Assembly (NCBI GenBank): GCA_017467085.1
Contig: JAFTSW010000010.1
Coordinates: 1-40,793, forward strand
Reading direction: 5' to 3'
Length of the DNA: 40,793 nt
Origin: Clostridia bacterium
Lineage (GTDB): Bacteria > Bacillota > Clostridia > Oscillospirales > CAG-272
Position numbers and translations under genes: made by a program. The notes under the pieces are model-generated. The model searched no databases, was not told the origin of the DNA, and was given only the letters and a program-made list of their open reading frames with translations. Positions 15,278 through 23,306 of this stretch are shown here, piece after piece (within the stretch, counting starts at the first letter, position 1; each line of letters begins with the position of its first letter).

Positions 15278-17368
15278 ATGGACAATAAATTTGACTTTCT
15301 GCGCCAAAACGGCATTTTCTGGTCGCGGTACGGCTTTCCCTATGACCCGCCGCGGCTGACCAAGGAGGGCAAGCCCCTGGTTTTCTCCGAGGAATATGAT
15401 AAGTTTTTAGGCTACCATCAGCAGTTTCTGGAAGAGGGCGTGAAAATTCATACCTGTATTCTCCATTCGGGCTGGGTGGGTGTCGATACCTACGATTATT
15501 CCGTGGTGGATAAGGTGCTTGACGGCTTGATGAATCTCTCCGAGGATATTCTCTATATGCCGAGAATCAAGCTCAATCCCCCCATTACCTGGTGCAAGGA
15601 AAACCCCACCGAGGTGTTCCTCTATGCCGAGGCGCCCACCGATATTGAGGAAATCCGTGCCTTAGTCGGCACCGCCAAGCACGATATTTTGGGCTATGAG
15701 TCCAAAAAGGGCTACTATTCTCCCAACGGCTTCGTGGATGACCGTCCCAACGTGGGCGGCGTTATCAGCAACCAGAGCTTCAGCAGCGAAAAGTGGAAAA
15801 AGGACGCCACCGTTGCCTTGGAGCGCCTGCTTGCCCATATCGAGGCGAAGCCCTACGCCCACCGTATTATCGGCTATATGATTTCCTTCGGGCAAAGCGG
15901 CGAGCCTATGATGTGGGGGCGCTCCTCCCGTCATTACGGGGATTACAGCGCCGTCTGCCGCCGCGCCTTCTATCAGTACGGCTTGGAAAAATACGGAAGT
16001 CAGGAGGCGTTGGAAAGGGCTTGGGGCGTGAAGAGCCTGACTCCCGAAACCCCCGTTCTGCCTTCGCCCTTCGCCCGTTACGGCGACAATCGGAACAGCA
16101 CCATGGAGGAGCTCTTCCGTGCTACTCCGTCTGATGCCGCCGTCATCGACTATGACGAATTTATCTCCAACCGTATAGCGGACCTGCTGATTTATTTCTC
16201 TGCCTTCGTCAAGGAAAAAACGGGCGGGAAAATCACGGGTACCTTCTACGGCTACTTTATCGAGTGCGAGAACGCCAACTACGCAGGCCATCTTGCCATT
16301 CAGAAGATATTAGATTCTCCCGCTATTGACTTTATGTCTGCCCCCATCACCTACGAGCGACGGGGAGATGGGGAGCCCTCGGGCGAGATGCTGCCCGTTA
16401 TGTCTGTCAACCGCAAAAAGGTCTGGGTGGACGAAAGTGACGTGCGTACCTACCGCGCCCGCGTAGCGGACGGCGTGTCCCATTCGGGCGGTGTAGAGGA
16501 GAGCAAAAGCTCTCTTTGGCGCGAGGCGGCCAAGAATTTCTCCCATAATTCGGGCTTCTGGTGGATGGATTTGGGGGACGGCTGGTACAACGATGCGGAA
16601 ATGATGAAGACCGTTGGCGCCATCACCGCCTTCCGTGAAAAAATCAATCCCCGACCCTGGCGCTCTGTCAGCGATGTTTTGGTGGTATTAGACGAGAATT
16701 CTCTTTACCGTATGAAGGAGAATTACTATATGCGCCAGGACTTTATGGCGCATTTCCTCGCCAATCTGCGCTCCTCGGGCGTCTTGGTGGACGTGTACCG
16801 TCCTATTGACCTGACCGAGCTTGATTTGTCCCGGTATAAGCTGGTGATATTTGCGTACGATTTCTCGGTAGACAGCAAAATTTTCAATGCCATTCACCTA
16901 CCCAAGGACGCCACCGTGCTGTTCCACTATGCCGCAGGCATCTGGACGGACGGGGTCTATTCCTTGGACAATACCGAAAGGCTGACGGGCTTCCGCCTTT
17001 ATGAAAAGGGAAGCGCCGAGGCGGGCTATCCTGCCCTTGGTATTGAGGGCTACGAGGGTTCCCTTGCCGAGAAAACGGTCAACGGGCGCCGCCACCTTAT
17101 CCACGTAGGCGGCTTGATGAGCCAAAGCGAGCTGCGAGAAATCGCAAGGGGCGCAGGCTGTCATATCTACGCCGAGGAAAACCTGGTGCTGTACGGCGAT
17201 AACCGCTTCCTTTTTGCTATGAGCAAGGAGGGCGGCGCGTGCCGCGTTTCCTTCCCCTCAGACAGAAGGAGAAGCGATTATCTGGACGGAACGCCCCAGA
17301 CGGGCAACGAGGACACCGTTCCCTTTACCCCCTGCGGCTATAAGGTTTATCTCTTTGACGGGGAATAA
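15278..17368 (+). CDS. GH42-like beta-galactosidase family glycoside hydrolase
   Basis: This 696-residue protein looks like a GH42-type enzyme: an N-terminal barrel (about 1-420) and a second domain (about 430-580, starting PWRSVSDVLVVLDENS) like the amidotransferase-like trimerisation domain of GH42 enzymes, then a short beta-rich tail. In the barrel, IIGYMISFGQSGEPMMWG holds a Glu in the acid/base position, although the usual Asn before it is replaced, and KKVWVDESDVRTYR holds a Glu in the nucleophile position. The protein has no signal peptide and should act on oligosaccharides inside the cell. It ends the sugar operon, 62 bases after the oxidoreductase. A start upstream of 15278 is possible in the same frame but overlaps the previous gene; GGAAAGGA precedes the chosen ATG. 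Confidence 0.7.
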   Translation: MDNKFDFLRQNGIFWSRYGFPYDPPRLTKEGKPLVFSEEYDKFLGYHQQFLEEGVKIHTCILHSGWVGVDTYDYSVVDKVLDGLMNLSEDILYMPRIKLNPPITWCKENPTEVFLYAEAPTDIEEIRALVGTAKHDILGYESKKGYYSPNGFVDDRPNVGGVISNQSFSSEKWKKDATVALERLLAHIEAKPYAHRIIGYMISFGQSGEPMMWGRSSRHYGDYSAVCRRAFYQYGLEKYGSQEALERAWGVKSLTPETPVLPSPFARYGDNRNSTMEELFRATPSDAAVIDYDEFISNRIADLLIYFSAFVKEKTGGKITGTFYGYFIECENANYAGHLAIQKILDSPAIDFMSAPITYERRGDGEPSGEMLPVMSVNRKKVWVDESDVRTYRARVADGVSHSGGVEESKSSLWREAAKNFSHNSGFWWMDLGDGWYNDAEMMKTVGAITAFREKINPRPWRSVSDVLVVLDENSLYRMKENYYMRQDFMAHFLANLRSSGVLVDVYRPIDLTELDLSRYKLVIFAYDFSVDSKIFNAIHLPKDATVLFHYAAGIWTDGVYSLDNTERLTGFRLYEKGSAEAGYPALGIEGYEGSLAEKTVNGRRHLIHVGGLMSQSELREIARGAGCHIYAEENLVLYGDNRFLFAMSKEGGACRVSFPSDRRRSDYLDGTPQTGNEDTVPFTPCGYKVYLFDGE

Positions 17369-17382
17369 TTCCCTTAACGTCA

Positions 17383-17433
17383 ATCCCCCAAAAGCAGCCT
17401 TTTTCGGCGCTTTTGGGGATTTTTTTATTTTTT
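17383..17433 (+). terminator. Intrinsic terminator of the sugar operon
   Basis: ATCCCCCAAAAGC (17383-17395) pairs with GCTTTTGGGGAT (17409-17420) with one bulged C, followed by a long T-run. Confidence 0.9.
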
Positions 17434-17537
17434 TGAAATTTTTTTCATTTTTTTCAAACGAAACGGGCTTTTGCGTTGTATAGTATACAGAAACAAAAAA
17501 ACGTTGCGCCGAAGCAACGAAGAAACGGAGAAAAACA

Positions 17538-18572
17538 ATGAAAAAAATGACGAAGCTTTTAGGTATTCTGCTTGCCCTGGCATTGCTTTGCACCTCGCTT
17601 GCAAGCTGCAACCTTCCCGCGGGAAACGGTGAGGGAGAAGAGGGCGCGCTTTCCTACGTGACCTTGAAAATCAACCCCGAAATTGAGCTTGTGGTAGAGG
17701 ATGAGGTTGTAGTGGCGGTGTCTGCCGTCAATGAGGACGGCGAGCTTGTTATTGCCGAAACCGAGCTTGTGGATATGACGGTGGAGGAGGCTGCCGAGGC
17801 ATTTACCGAGGCTGCTACCGAGCTTGGCTACGTGGACCCCGAAAGTGAGGAGGTCACCGTTGAGGTTGAGGTAACGGGCGAGGACGAAGCGGCAGAGGAG
17901 GAAATCGTCGAAAAGATTTCCGAGAAGGTGCATAAGTTCTTTGATGACCACGGTATTTTCGGACATATTCAGAAGAGAAGCCACGAGGCAAACGAGGAGC
18001 TGAAGGCGCTTGCCGAGGAATGGGCAATCTCCTTGAAGGAGGCAAGCCTTGTTGCCCGTATTCTCTTTCTCTATCCCGAAATGGAGGCAGAGGAGGTTCT
18101 GGCGCTCACCACCCAGGAAAAGCTGGAGCTTTTGAAGGATGAGTGCAAAAAGGAAAAGAAAATGACCGTCGCTATGCGCGAGGAATATAAGGAGGCGGTC
18201 GAGGCGCTGAAGGAGGAGTATGCCGATATGCATACCCTGCGCGAGGCTATTGAGGCTTTGGAGGAGAGCTTAGCGGACGTTGAGCTGACCGAGGAGGAAA
18301 AGGCAGCGCTGGAGGCAGAGCTGGAAGCCAAGAAGGCAGAGCTGAAAACCCTGCTTGACGCCTATAAGGCAGAGGCAGAGGAAAAGAAGGACGCCTTCCA
18401 CGATAAAATGGACGAGGAATGGCAGAAGATTAAGGATAAGGCAGAGGAGCATCGTGAGCAGTTCAAGGATGCCTGGGATGCCCATATGAACGAATTCCAA
18501 GAGAAAAAGGATGAATTTCAGGACCTTATTCACTCCTGGAGAGAGGATATGAAGAATAAGGGTCATCACTGA
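17538..18572 (+). CDS. Lipoprotein with RsgI-type domain and long coiled coil
   Basis: This 344-residue protein begins with a lipoprotein signal peptide ending in the lipobox LASC (Cys24). Residues of about 39-130 resemble the extracellular domain of RsgI-type anti-sigma factors: YVTLKINPEIELVVEDEVVVAVSAVNEDG keeps the INP core (Asn46-Pro47) and the V-x-x-V-x-x-x-N-x-D-G turn. The rest (about 130-340) is highly charged and helical, with long runs of Glu and Lys typical of a coiled coil. It has no transmembrane or sigma-binding part. It lies directly upstream of the ECF sigma and membrane anti-sigma genes, which share the domain. Its role is unknown; it could be a sensor, decoy or cell-wall-facing partner of that system. 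Confidence 0.7.
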   Translation: MKKMTKLLGILLALALLCTSLASCNLPAGNGEGEEGALSYVTLKINPEIELVVEDEVVVAVSAVNEDGELVIAETELVDMTVEEAAEAFTEAATELGYVDPESEEVTVEVEVTGEDEAAEEEIVEKISEKVHKFFDDHGIFGHIQKRSHEANEELKALAEEWAISLKEASLVARILFLYPEMEAEEVLALTTQEKLELLKDECKKEKKMTVAMREEYKEAVEALKEEYADMHTLREAIEALEESLADVELTEEEKAALEAELEAKKAELKTLLDAYKAEAEEKKDAFHDKMDEEWQKIKDKAEEHREQFKDAWDAHMNEFQEKKDEFQDLIHSWREDMKNKGHH

Positions 18573-18592
18573 TACCCTTCCTTCCATAACGC

Positions 18593-18622
18593 AAGGGCTC
18601 CCGAAGAAATTTGGGAGCCCTT
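18593..18622 (+). terminator. Hairpin after the RsgI-domain lipoprotein gene
   Basis: AAGGGCTCCC (18593-18602) and GGGAGCCCTT (18613-18622) form a perfect 10-bp stem. Only CAAAAAGG follows, so the U-tract is missing and termination may be inefficient or factor-dependent. It may allow read-through into the sigma gene. Confidence 0.5.
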
Positions 18623-18631
18623 CAAAAAGGA

Positions 18632-18660
18632 TTGCTTTTTCCCTTGCGGTGTGATACAAT
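18632..18660 (+). promoter_or_regulatory. Sigma-A-like promoter of the ECF sigma gene
   Basis: TTGCTT (18632-18637) and TACAAT (18655-18660) are 17 bases apart. This provides sigma-A dependent basal expression; I could not identify an ECF-type autoregulated promoter with confidence. Confidence 0.6.
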
Positions 18661-18702
18661 AAAAGCGGTTCTTTTTGACCGAAAACGTTCACGAGGGAAG
18701 AA

Positions 18703-19269
18703 ATGTCAGACAAGAAAATAACCAAGGGGCGGGATATAGATGCGGTCCTTTCCGCCTTGCAGCGCGGTGAGGCGTGGGCAATGGAGGCGCTTTATGAGGA
18801 AACCTACCGCCCGCTTTATGCATTATGCTTTTCCTATACGCATAACGGCTACGATGCCGAGGACGCCTTGCACGATGCCTATATAAAAATCAAGCAGGAA
18901 ATTGGAAAATATAGGGGAAAGAGCGGCTTCAACTGGGTCTATACCGTCACAAAGAATATATGTCTGAACGGCGTCAGACGCCAAGGCAGGGAAGAGGCGG
19001 TGGATTTCAGCGATGAGGCAGTGATACGAGCGTTAGGGGAGGACCCCGACTCTCAGCCCCAAATACAGGACGAAAGCGGTATTCTCGCCCTTGCCAAGGA
19101 AATTTTGCGGCAGGAGGAGCTTGCCATTGTGGTTTTACATACCGTCAGCGGCTTGAAATTTGCCGAAATCGCAAGAGCGATGGACAAAATGGAGGCAACC
19201 GTCCGCTGGTCATATAATAACGCATTAAAGAAAATCCGAAAGGAATGGGAAAGGAGGAATCAAGGATGA
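18703..19269 (+). CDS. ECF-type RNA polymerase sigma factor
   Basis: This 188-residue protein has the two domains of an extracytoplasmic function sigma factor. Region 2 (about 22-95) shows the YRPLYALCFSYTHNGYDAEDALHDAYIKI pattern and the following KSGFNWVYTVTKN helix. Region 4 (about 125-183) ends in the helix-turn-helix TVSGLKFAEIARAMDKMEATVRWSYNNALKKIR. It lacks regions 1 and 3, so it is not a SigI-type factor, which are longer. It binds core RNA polymerase and is presumably held by the anti-sigma factor encoded in an overlapping gene. The start follows GGGAAG. Confidence 0.9.
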   Translation: MSDKKITKGRDIDAVLSALQRGEAWAMEALYEETYRPLYALCFSYTHNGYDAEDALHDAYIKIKQEIGKYRGKSGFNWVYTVTKNICLNGVRRQGREEAVDFSDEAVIRALGEDPDSQPQIQDESGILALAKEILRQEELAIVVLHTVSGLKFAEIARAMDKMEATVRWSYNNALKKIRKEWERRNQG

Positions 19270-20204
19270 AAAACAAGGATATCGAAAAGCTGCTTCGCCA
19301 AACGAAGCTTGCCCCGTCAGAGAAGCTGAAGGGGAGCGTCCTTGCGGATTCTGCCGCCATTTCTTCCACCTCCCAAGCTCCAAAGAAACGGGCGCGGATT
19401 TTGCGCTTCGTGCCTGCCGTGGCGGCGCTTGCGGCGTGTCTGCTTCTGGTTTTGGGTATCGGTCTTTATAACGAAAGCTATACCCAGATTTATATCGATA
19501 TCAATCCCTCCTTGGAATTGACCCTTAACCGCTTTAATATCGTCAACGGCGTGCGGTATATCAATGAGGACGCCGAGAGCGCCTTTTCCACCGTCAACGT
19601 CAAGGGAAAGACGGCAGAGTCCGCCCTTTCCTCCATTATGACCTCCCTCAACGAGCAGGCGTATTTTGATGGCGACAATGAGCTATACATCAGCTGCTAT
19701 TCGGAAAAGACCGCTGCCTCGGAAAAGCTGGAGGCGCTTTCCAAGGTAGTGGAGAGCTTTAAGGAGAAAAACGCCGTCGGCAACGCCGTCAACGTCCTGG
19801 AGCTGACCAAGGAGGAGGTAGAGAAGGGCAAGGAAAACAGCCTTTCTCCTGCTAAAAACAAGCTCTTGGACGAAATTCTGTCTATGGACGACAAGGCAGA
19901 TAAGGATGAATGGAAGCACGCGCCTATGGACGAAATCAAGCAAAGGCTTGAGGAGCTGAAGGGTGGCCACGGCAACCGTGACGAGGGTGGCAACCGTGAT
20001 GACGGGGATAGACCCGACGGTGAACACGGAGAAGGAAACACCTCGGGTGAGGGAAATCCCGACCACCAAGGACCCTCTGAGGAGGGCGGAGAGGGCGGCA
20101 AGCCCGATGAACCCTTCCACGGGAAGGAAGAGGACGGGCAAGGTGACCCTCATCCCGACGGGGACCGCGACGAAGAATATCACGGCTCCATCATCAAAAA
20201 ATAA
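19266..20204 (+). CDS. Membrane anti-sigma factor with RsgI-type extracellular domain
   Basis: This 312-residue protein has a short cytoplasmic part (about 1-46), a single membrane segment (about 47-68), and an outer domain starting YTQIYIDINPSLELTLNRFN. That outer sequence is the juxtamembrane core of RsgI proteins, in which RsgI of clostridia self-cleaves between Asn and Pro (here Asn80-Pro81). A helical segment follows, then a low-complexity tail rich in Gly, Asp, Glu and His (about 235-312), probably extending into the wall. The gene overlaps the sigma stop by four bases (ATGA), so the pair is translationally coupled. I infer that the cytoplasmic segment binds the ECF sigma factor; no classical zinc anti-sigma motif is present in it. 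Confidence 0.8.
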   Translation: MKNKDIEKLLRQTKLAPSEKLKGSVLADSAAISSTSQAPKKRARILRFVPAVAALAACLLLVLGIGLYNESYTQIYIDINPSLELTLNRFNIVNGVRYINEDAESAFSTVNVKGKTAESALSSIMTSLNEQAYFDGDNELYISCYSEKTAASEKLEALSKVVESFKEKNAVGNAVNVLELTKEEVEKGKENSLSPAKNKLLDEILSMDDKADKDEWKHAPMDEIKQRLEELKGGHGNRDEGGNRDDGDRPDGEHGEGNTSGEGNPDHQGPSEEGGEGGKPDEPFHGKEEDGQGDPHPDGDRDEEYHGSIIKK

Positions 20205-20274
20205 CTGTAACTGCCTCGTAGGTCTTGCGCCGCGGGGCGGTTGCTTTATAAATGAGGACTTTTTGTTAAAAGTA

Positions 20275-20303
20275 TTGACTTTCAAAGGGATAGAAAGTAT
20301 AAT
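20275..20303 (+). promoter_or_regulatory. Sigma-A promoter of the MDR dehydrogenase gene
   Basis: TTGACT (20275-20280) and TATAAT (20298-20303) are 17 bases apart. The leader is about 45 nt, ending with AAAGGA before the ATG at 20354. Confidence 0.8.
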
Positions 20304-20353
20304 AAAAGGGAGGAGCGCTTGCTCTATTATATGCTTTTGAAAGGAATGAGAAA

Positions 20354-21391
20354 ATGAAAGCCTTTGCCGTAACGGGTCCCGGTACTTTTACCTTCGTTGA
20401 CATTGATATTCCCGAAATTGATGACTATGAGGTCCTTGTGAAAAACGAGGGCTGCTCTATTTGCAACACCACTGACTGGATGATTACCGACAGGCTATAC
20501 GCCACTAAGGATTATCCCGTGCTTTTGGGACACGAATCCTTTGGTAAGGTTATTAAAATCGGTAAAAAGGTTCGTAACTATAAGCTGGGTGACCGTGTCA
20601 TTTGCGCCAACGCCCGCCCCACGGGATATGACGGTACCTATTATTCCTCCTGGGGTGCCTTTGCGGAATACGGCGTGGCAGGGGATTATCACGCCTTAGT
20701 GGAGGACGGACAGCCGATGGACGGTGCGTATGCCTACCGTAACCGCTATTTCTCCAACGATAAAATCGACCCTAACCTTCCCGCCGAGAAGGCAACGCTC
20801 GTGTTCCCCATGTCCGAAACCGCCAGCTGTATTCTGCAGGTGCCCGAGGTGAAGGATGAGGACGTGGCAATCTTCGGCGCGGGAACTGTTGGCTGTACCC
20901 TGGCGCTGTTTGCCAAGCTGTACGGCGCAAAGAGCGTTACCGTCTTTGATATCCGCAAGGAAAAGGCAGAGCAGGCGGTGGCTATCGGCGCCGATTACGC
21001 CGCCCTGTCCGACGAGGCGTATACCGCGGGAAAGAAATACGGCGTTGTCTACGAGGCAACGGGTAAGAATACCGTCTTTGAACGTGGACTCCCCTTTTTG
21101 AAGGAGAACGGTGTTTTAGCCGTCTACGGCGTGTCCACTCTGCCGTATCACTTTAATCTGAATGCCGTGCCCACCAATTGGCACTATCGCACCGTATCCC
21201 CAAGACCCGTGGACGCTATCCCCTTTGTAGAAGATTTGCTCTGGAAGGACAAGCTGCCCGTTTCTAAAATCCTCACTCATATCTGGCCCTTTGCCGAGGC
21301 AGAGAAGGCGATGCGTCAGGTAAAAAACGGCGAGGTTATGAAGGGGCTCGTTCTCATTGAAGGGTATGCTGACGGCGTAAAGGTAAATTGA
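20354..21391 (+). CDS. Zinc-type MDR alcohol dehydrogenase family protein
   Basis: This 345-residue protein is a medium-chain dehydrogenase. A catalytic zinc ligand Cys37 lies in SICNTTD and His60-Glu61 in LLGHESFG. The nucleotide-binding loop is AIFGAGTVGCTLALFAKLYGA at about 173-193, followed by VFDIRKEK, where the acidic residue favours NAD. The four-cysteine lobe that binds structural zinc in most zinc-type members is absent between residues 85 and 115. It probably oxidises a polyol or sugar alcohol in the cytoplasm; the substrate is unknown. It has its own promoter and is followed by a terminator, though the esterase downstream might share read-through transcripts. Confidence 0.85.
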   Translation: MKAFAVTGPGTFTFVDIDIPEIDDYEVLVKNEGCSICNTTDWMITDRLYATKDYPVLLGHESFGKVIKIGKKVRNYKLGDRVICANARPTGYDGTYYSSWGAFAEYGVAGDYHALVEDGQPMDGAYAYRNRYFSNDKIDPNLPAEKATLVFPMSETASCILQVPEVKDEDVAIFGAGTVGCTLALFAKLYGAKSVTVFDIRKEKAEQAVAIGADYAALSDEAYTAGKKYGVVYEATGKNTVFERGLPFLKENGVLAVYGVSTLPYHFNLNAVPTNWHYRTVSPRPVDAIPFVEDLLWKDKLPVSKILTHIWPFAEAEKAMRQVKNGEVMKGLVLIEGYADGVKVN

Positions 21392-21397
21392 TATATT

Positions 21398-21429
21398 GCC
21401 CCCGCTTTTCATGCAAACGGGGGCCTTTT
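21398..21429 (+). terminator. Intrinsic terminator after the MDR dehydrogenase gene
   Basis: GCCCCCG (21398-21404) and CGGGGGC (21418-21424) form a 7-bp GC stem with a 13-base loop, followed by CTTTTC. The U-tract is short, so some read-through into the esterase gene is likely. Confidence 0.65.
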
Positions 21430-21445
21430 CGGGAAAAGGAGAATA

Positions 21446-22420
21446 ATGATGATTTTGCAGGCAGATAATCCCCTCTTTCGCTATACGGGGCGCTGGCTCG
21501 TCAAGGACGGGTGCGCCGAGGCAACCGCCAACGGCAGCTATTTTGAATTTGCCTTTGAGGGCGAAACGGTGCTTCTCACCTTTGATACCTCCACCTGTCG
21601 CGCCCCCTATCCCCATCTATATATCCAGATTGACAGCGGCGCCCGCGTCGCCGTGGGGGTAGAGGACTATATCCGCCTTTCGGCAGGAGAGGGCAAGCAT
21701 ATCGCGCGGGTGATTTTGAAGGGAAGCGTTGAAACCCAGGAGCGCTGGCGCGCGCCCCGTGTGTCCCATACCGTATTCGTAGGGGCAGAGGCAGAGGGCT
21801 TTTTGTCCTTGCCCGAGGATAATCGCCCCGTTATCGAGTTTATCGGTGACTCCATCACCGAGGGCATCTCCATTGATACGGAAACCTATGCCTATCAGAC
21901 GGGGGTAAGCTCTATGGTGGATTGGGATGACTCCACGGCAGGCTACGCCTGGAGAATTGCCGAGGCGCTCTCTATGCGTCCTGTGATAATGGGCTATGGG
22001 TGCCTGGGGCTTTTGCGGGAGGGCGCGGGCAATGTGCCGCCCGTTTGCGAGTCTTATTCCCTTCATAGCGAGGGCAATCCCCTTCCGCCCACCGATGCGG
22101 ACATCGTGGTCCTGAACCACGGCACCAACGATAGAGGCAACCCCGATAAGGCAGGCTTTATACAAACATACAAAACAATGCTGGGCATTCTCCGAGAAAG
22201 AAACCCAAGAGCGAGAATTCTCGCCTTGACCCCCTTTTCGGGATGCCTTGCCAAGGAAATCGCCATAGCGGTGGCGGCGTATTGCAACGAAAGCGGCGAC
22301 CGTGTCTTTTATCTCGATAGCACGGGCTGGATTTCTCCCGAGCCTCTGCACCCCACAAGAGAGGGACATCGGGAGGTTTGCCGCCACGTTTCTGCCTTTA
22401 TTGCGGAAAAAATGCTCTGA
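21446..22420 (+). CDS. SGNH-type esterase, carbohydrate esterase family 2-like
   Basis: This 324-residue protein has a beta-sandwich of about 120 residues followed by an SGNH hydrolase domain. The catalytic Ser136 lies in VIEFIGDSITEG, a Gly block in GYGCLG, Asn224 in NHGTND, and His302 in EPLHPTREGH. The Asp that normally lies three residues before His is replaced by Glu, in line with CE2 enzymes that use a Ser-His dyad. CE2 enzymes remove acetyl groups from plant polysaccharides or oligosaccharides. There is no signal peptide, so it would act on internalised sugars. The start is ATG 21446 behind AAAGGAG (a second ATG follows directly). It ends 94 bases before the parvulin gene. Confidence 0.82.
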   Translation: MMILQADNPLFRYTGRWLVKDGCAEATANGSYFEFAFEGETVLLTFDTSTCRAPYPHLYIQIDSGARVAVGVEDYIRLSAGEGKHIARVILKGSVETQERWRAPRVSHTVFVGAEAEGFLSLPEDNRPVIEFIGDSITEGISIDTETYAYQTGVSSMVDWDDSTAGYAWRIAEALSMRPVIMGYGCLGLLREGAGNVPPVCESYSLHSEGNPLPPTDADIVVLNHGTNDRGNPDKAGFIQTYKTMLGILRERNPRARILALTPFSGCLAKEIAIAVAAYCNESGDRVFYLDSTGWISPEPLHPTREGHREVCRHVSAFIAEKML

Positions 22421-22434
22421 AAGGCGATTTTCGC

Positions 22435-22463
22435 TTGCTTTTTTCTATACAGTATGGTAAAAT
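22435..22463 (+). promoter_or_regulatory. Sigma-A promoter of the parvulin gene
   Basis: TTGCTT (22435-22440) and TAAAAT (22458-22463) are 17 bases apart; the leader is about 45 nt. Confidence 0.6.
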
Positions 22464-22514
22464 AAACAGAGATGCGTCAAGCACACATAAATTCAAAACA
22501 GAAAAGAGAATACT

Positions 22515-23258
22515 ATGAACGGAAAAATTTTGGCTACCGTCAACGGAAAGCCTATTACCGATGCTGAGGTAGACGCCTTTATCCAAGGACTTGGACAGGC
22601 AGGACAGAACTATCAGAATCCTCAGGGTCGTGCCATTATTTTGGAGGAGCTTATCTCCCGTGCCCTCTTTTTGGCAGACGCCAAGAAGAGTATGCTGGAA
22701 TACGAGGAGGGCTTCAAGCAGGAGCTTGCCCGCACCAAGGACAGACTCTTGACGGGCTACGCCATCGATAAGGCTCTTGCTAAGGTAACGGTCACCGAGG
22801 AGGAGCTGAAAAAATATTACGATGAAAATCAGGATAAGCTTTCTGCCCCCGAAACGGTTTCTGCCTCTCACATTCTGGTAGAGGAAGAGGATGTTGCCAA
22901 GCTGTTGCTTGAAAAGATTCAAAGCGGCGCCCTTTCCTTTGAGGAGGCCGCCAAGCAGAACAGCGCCTGCCCCTCGGGACAGAACGGCGGAAGCCTTGGT
23001 GAATTTACCCGTGGACAGATGGTTCCCGAGTTTGACGAGGCTTGCTTCTCCATGGAGGTCGGCGAGCTGCGCGGCCCTATCAAGACCCAGTTCGGCTATC
23101 ACGTAATCCGTTTGGACGGCAAAAAGGAGGCCTCCACTCTGCCCTATGCAGAGGTGAAGGAGGAGCTGCGCGCCCGTCTTCTGGCCGAGAAGCAGCAGGC
23201 GGCATACCGTAGCCGTGTCAATCAGCTGAAAATCCTTTTCCCCGTAGAAAAGTATTAA
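22515..23258 (+). CDS. Cytoplasmic parvulin-type peptidyl-prolyl isomerase
   Basis: This 247-residue protein has an N-terminal helical segment that includes NGKPITDAEVDAFI and an EELISRALFLADAKKS helix, then a parvulin (rotamase) domain at about 117-210: SASHILVEEEDVAKLLLEKIQSG, ACPSGQNGGSLGEFTRGQMVPEFDEACFSMEVGEL, and QFGYHVIRL are its standard blocks. PrsA and SurA proteins of this type are exported, but this one has no signal peptide or lipobox, so it probably acts inside the cell. It isomerises X-Pro bonds, likely to aid folding. It is followed by the CapD-like gene after 48 bases. Confidence 0.88.
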   Translation: MNGKILATVNGKPITDAEVDAFIQGLGQAGQNYQNPQGRAIILEELISRALFLADAKKSMLEYEEGFKQELARTKDRLLTGYAIDKALAKVTVTEEELKKYYDENQDKLSAPETVSASHILVEEEDVAKLLLEKIQSGALSFEEAAKQNSACPSGQNGGSLGEFTRGQMVPEFDEACFSMEVGELRGPIKTQFGYHVIRLDGKKEASTLPYAEVKEELRARLLAEKQQAAYRSRVNQLKILFPVEKY

Positions 23259-23306
23259 AAGTCGGCGGGGACACCGCCCTTATCAACAACGAAAGAGGTG
23301 ATTTCT

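Noticed and set aside
17440..17500. ECF-type promoter upstream of the RsgI-domain lipoprotein gene
   Set aside because: AAAC and CGTT words are present but with the wrong spacing for a standard ECF promoter; the -10-like TATAGT and TATACA have no good -35. Left as unresolved.
18600..18630. Good hairpin after the RsgI-domain lipoprotein gene taken as a strong terminator
   Set aside because: The stem is perfect but no U-tract follows, so I list it only as a weak terminator with low confidence.
23263..23277. GGCGG/CCGCC hairpin between the parvulin and CapD-like genes
   Set aside because: Five pairs and no U-tract; too weak to be a terminator, so the two genes are probably co-transcribed.
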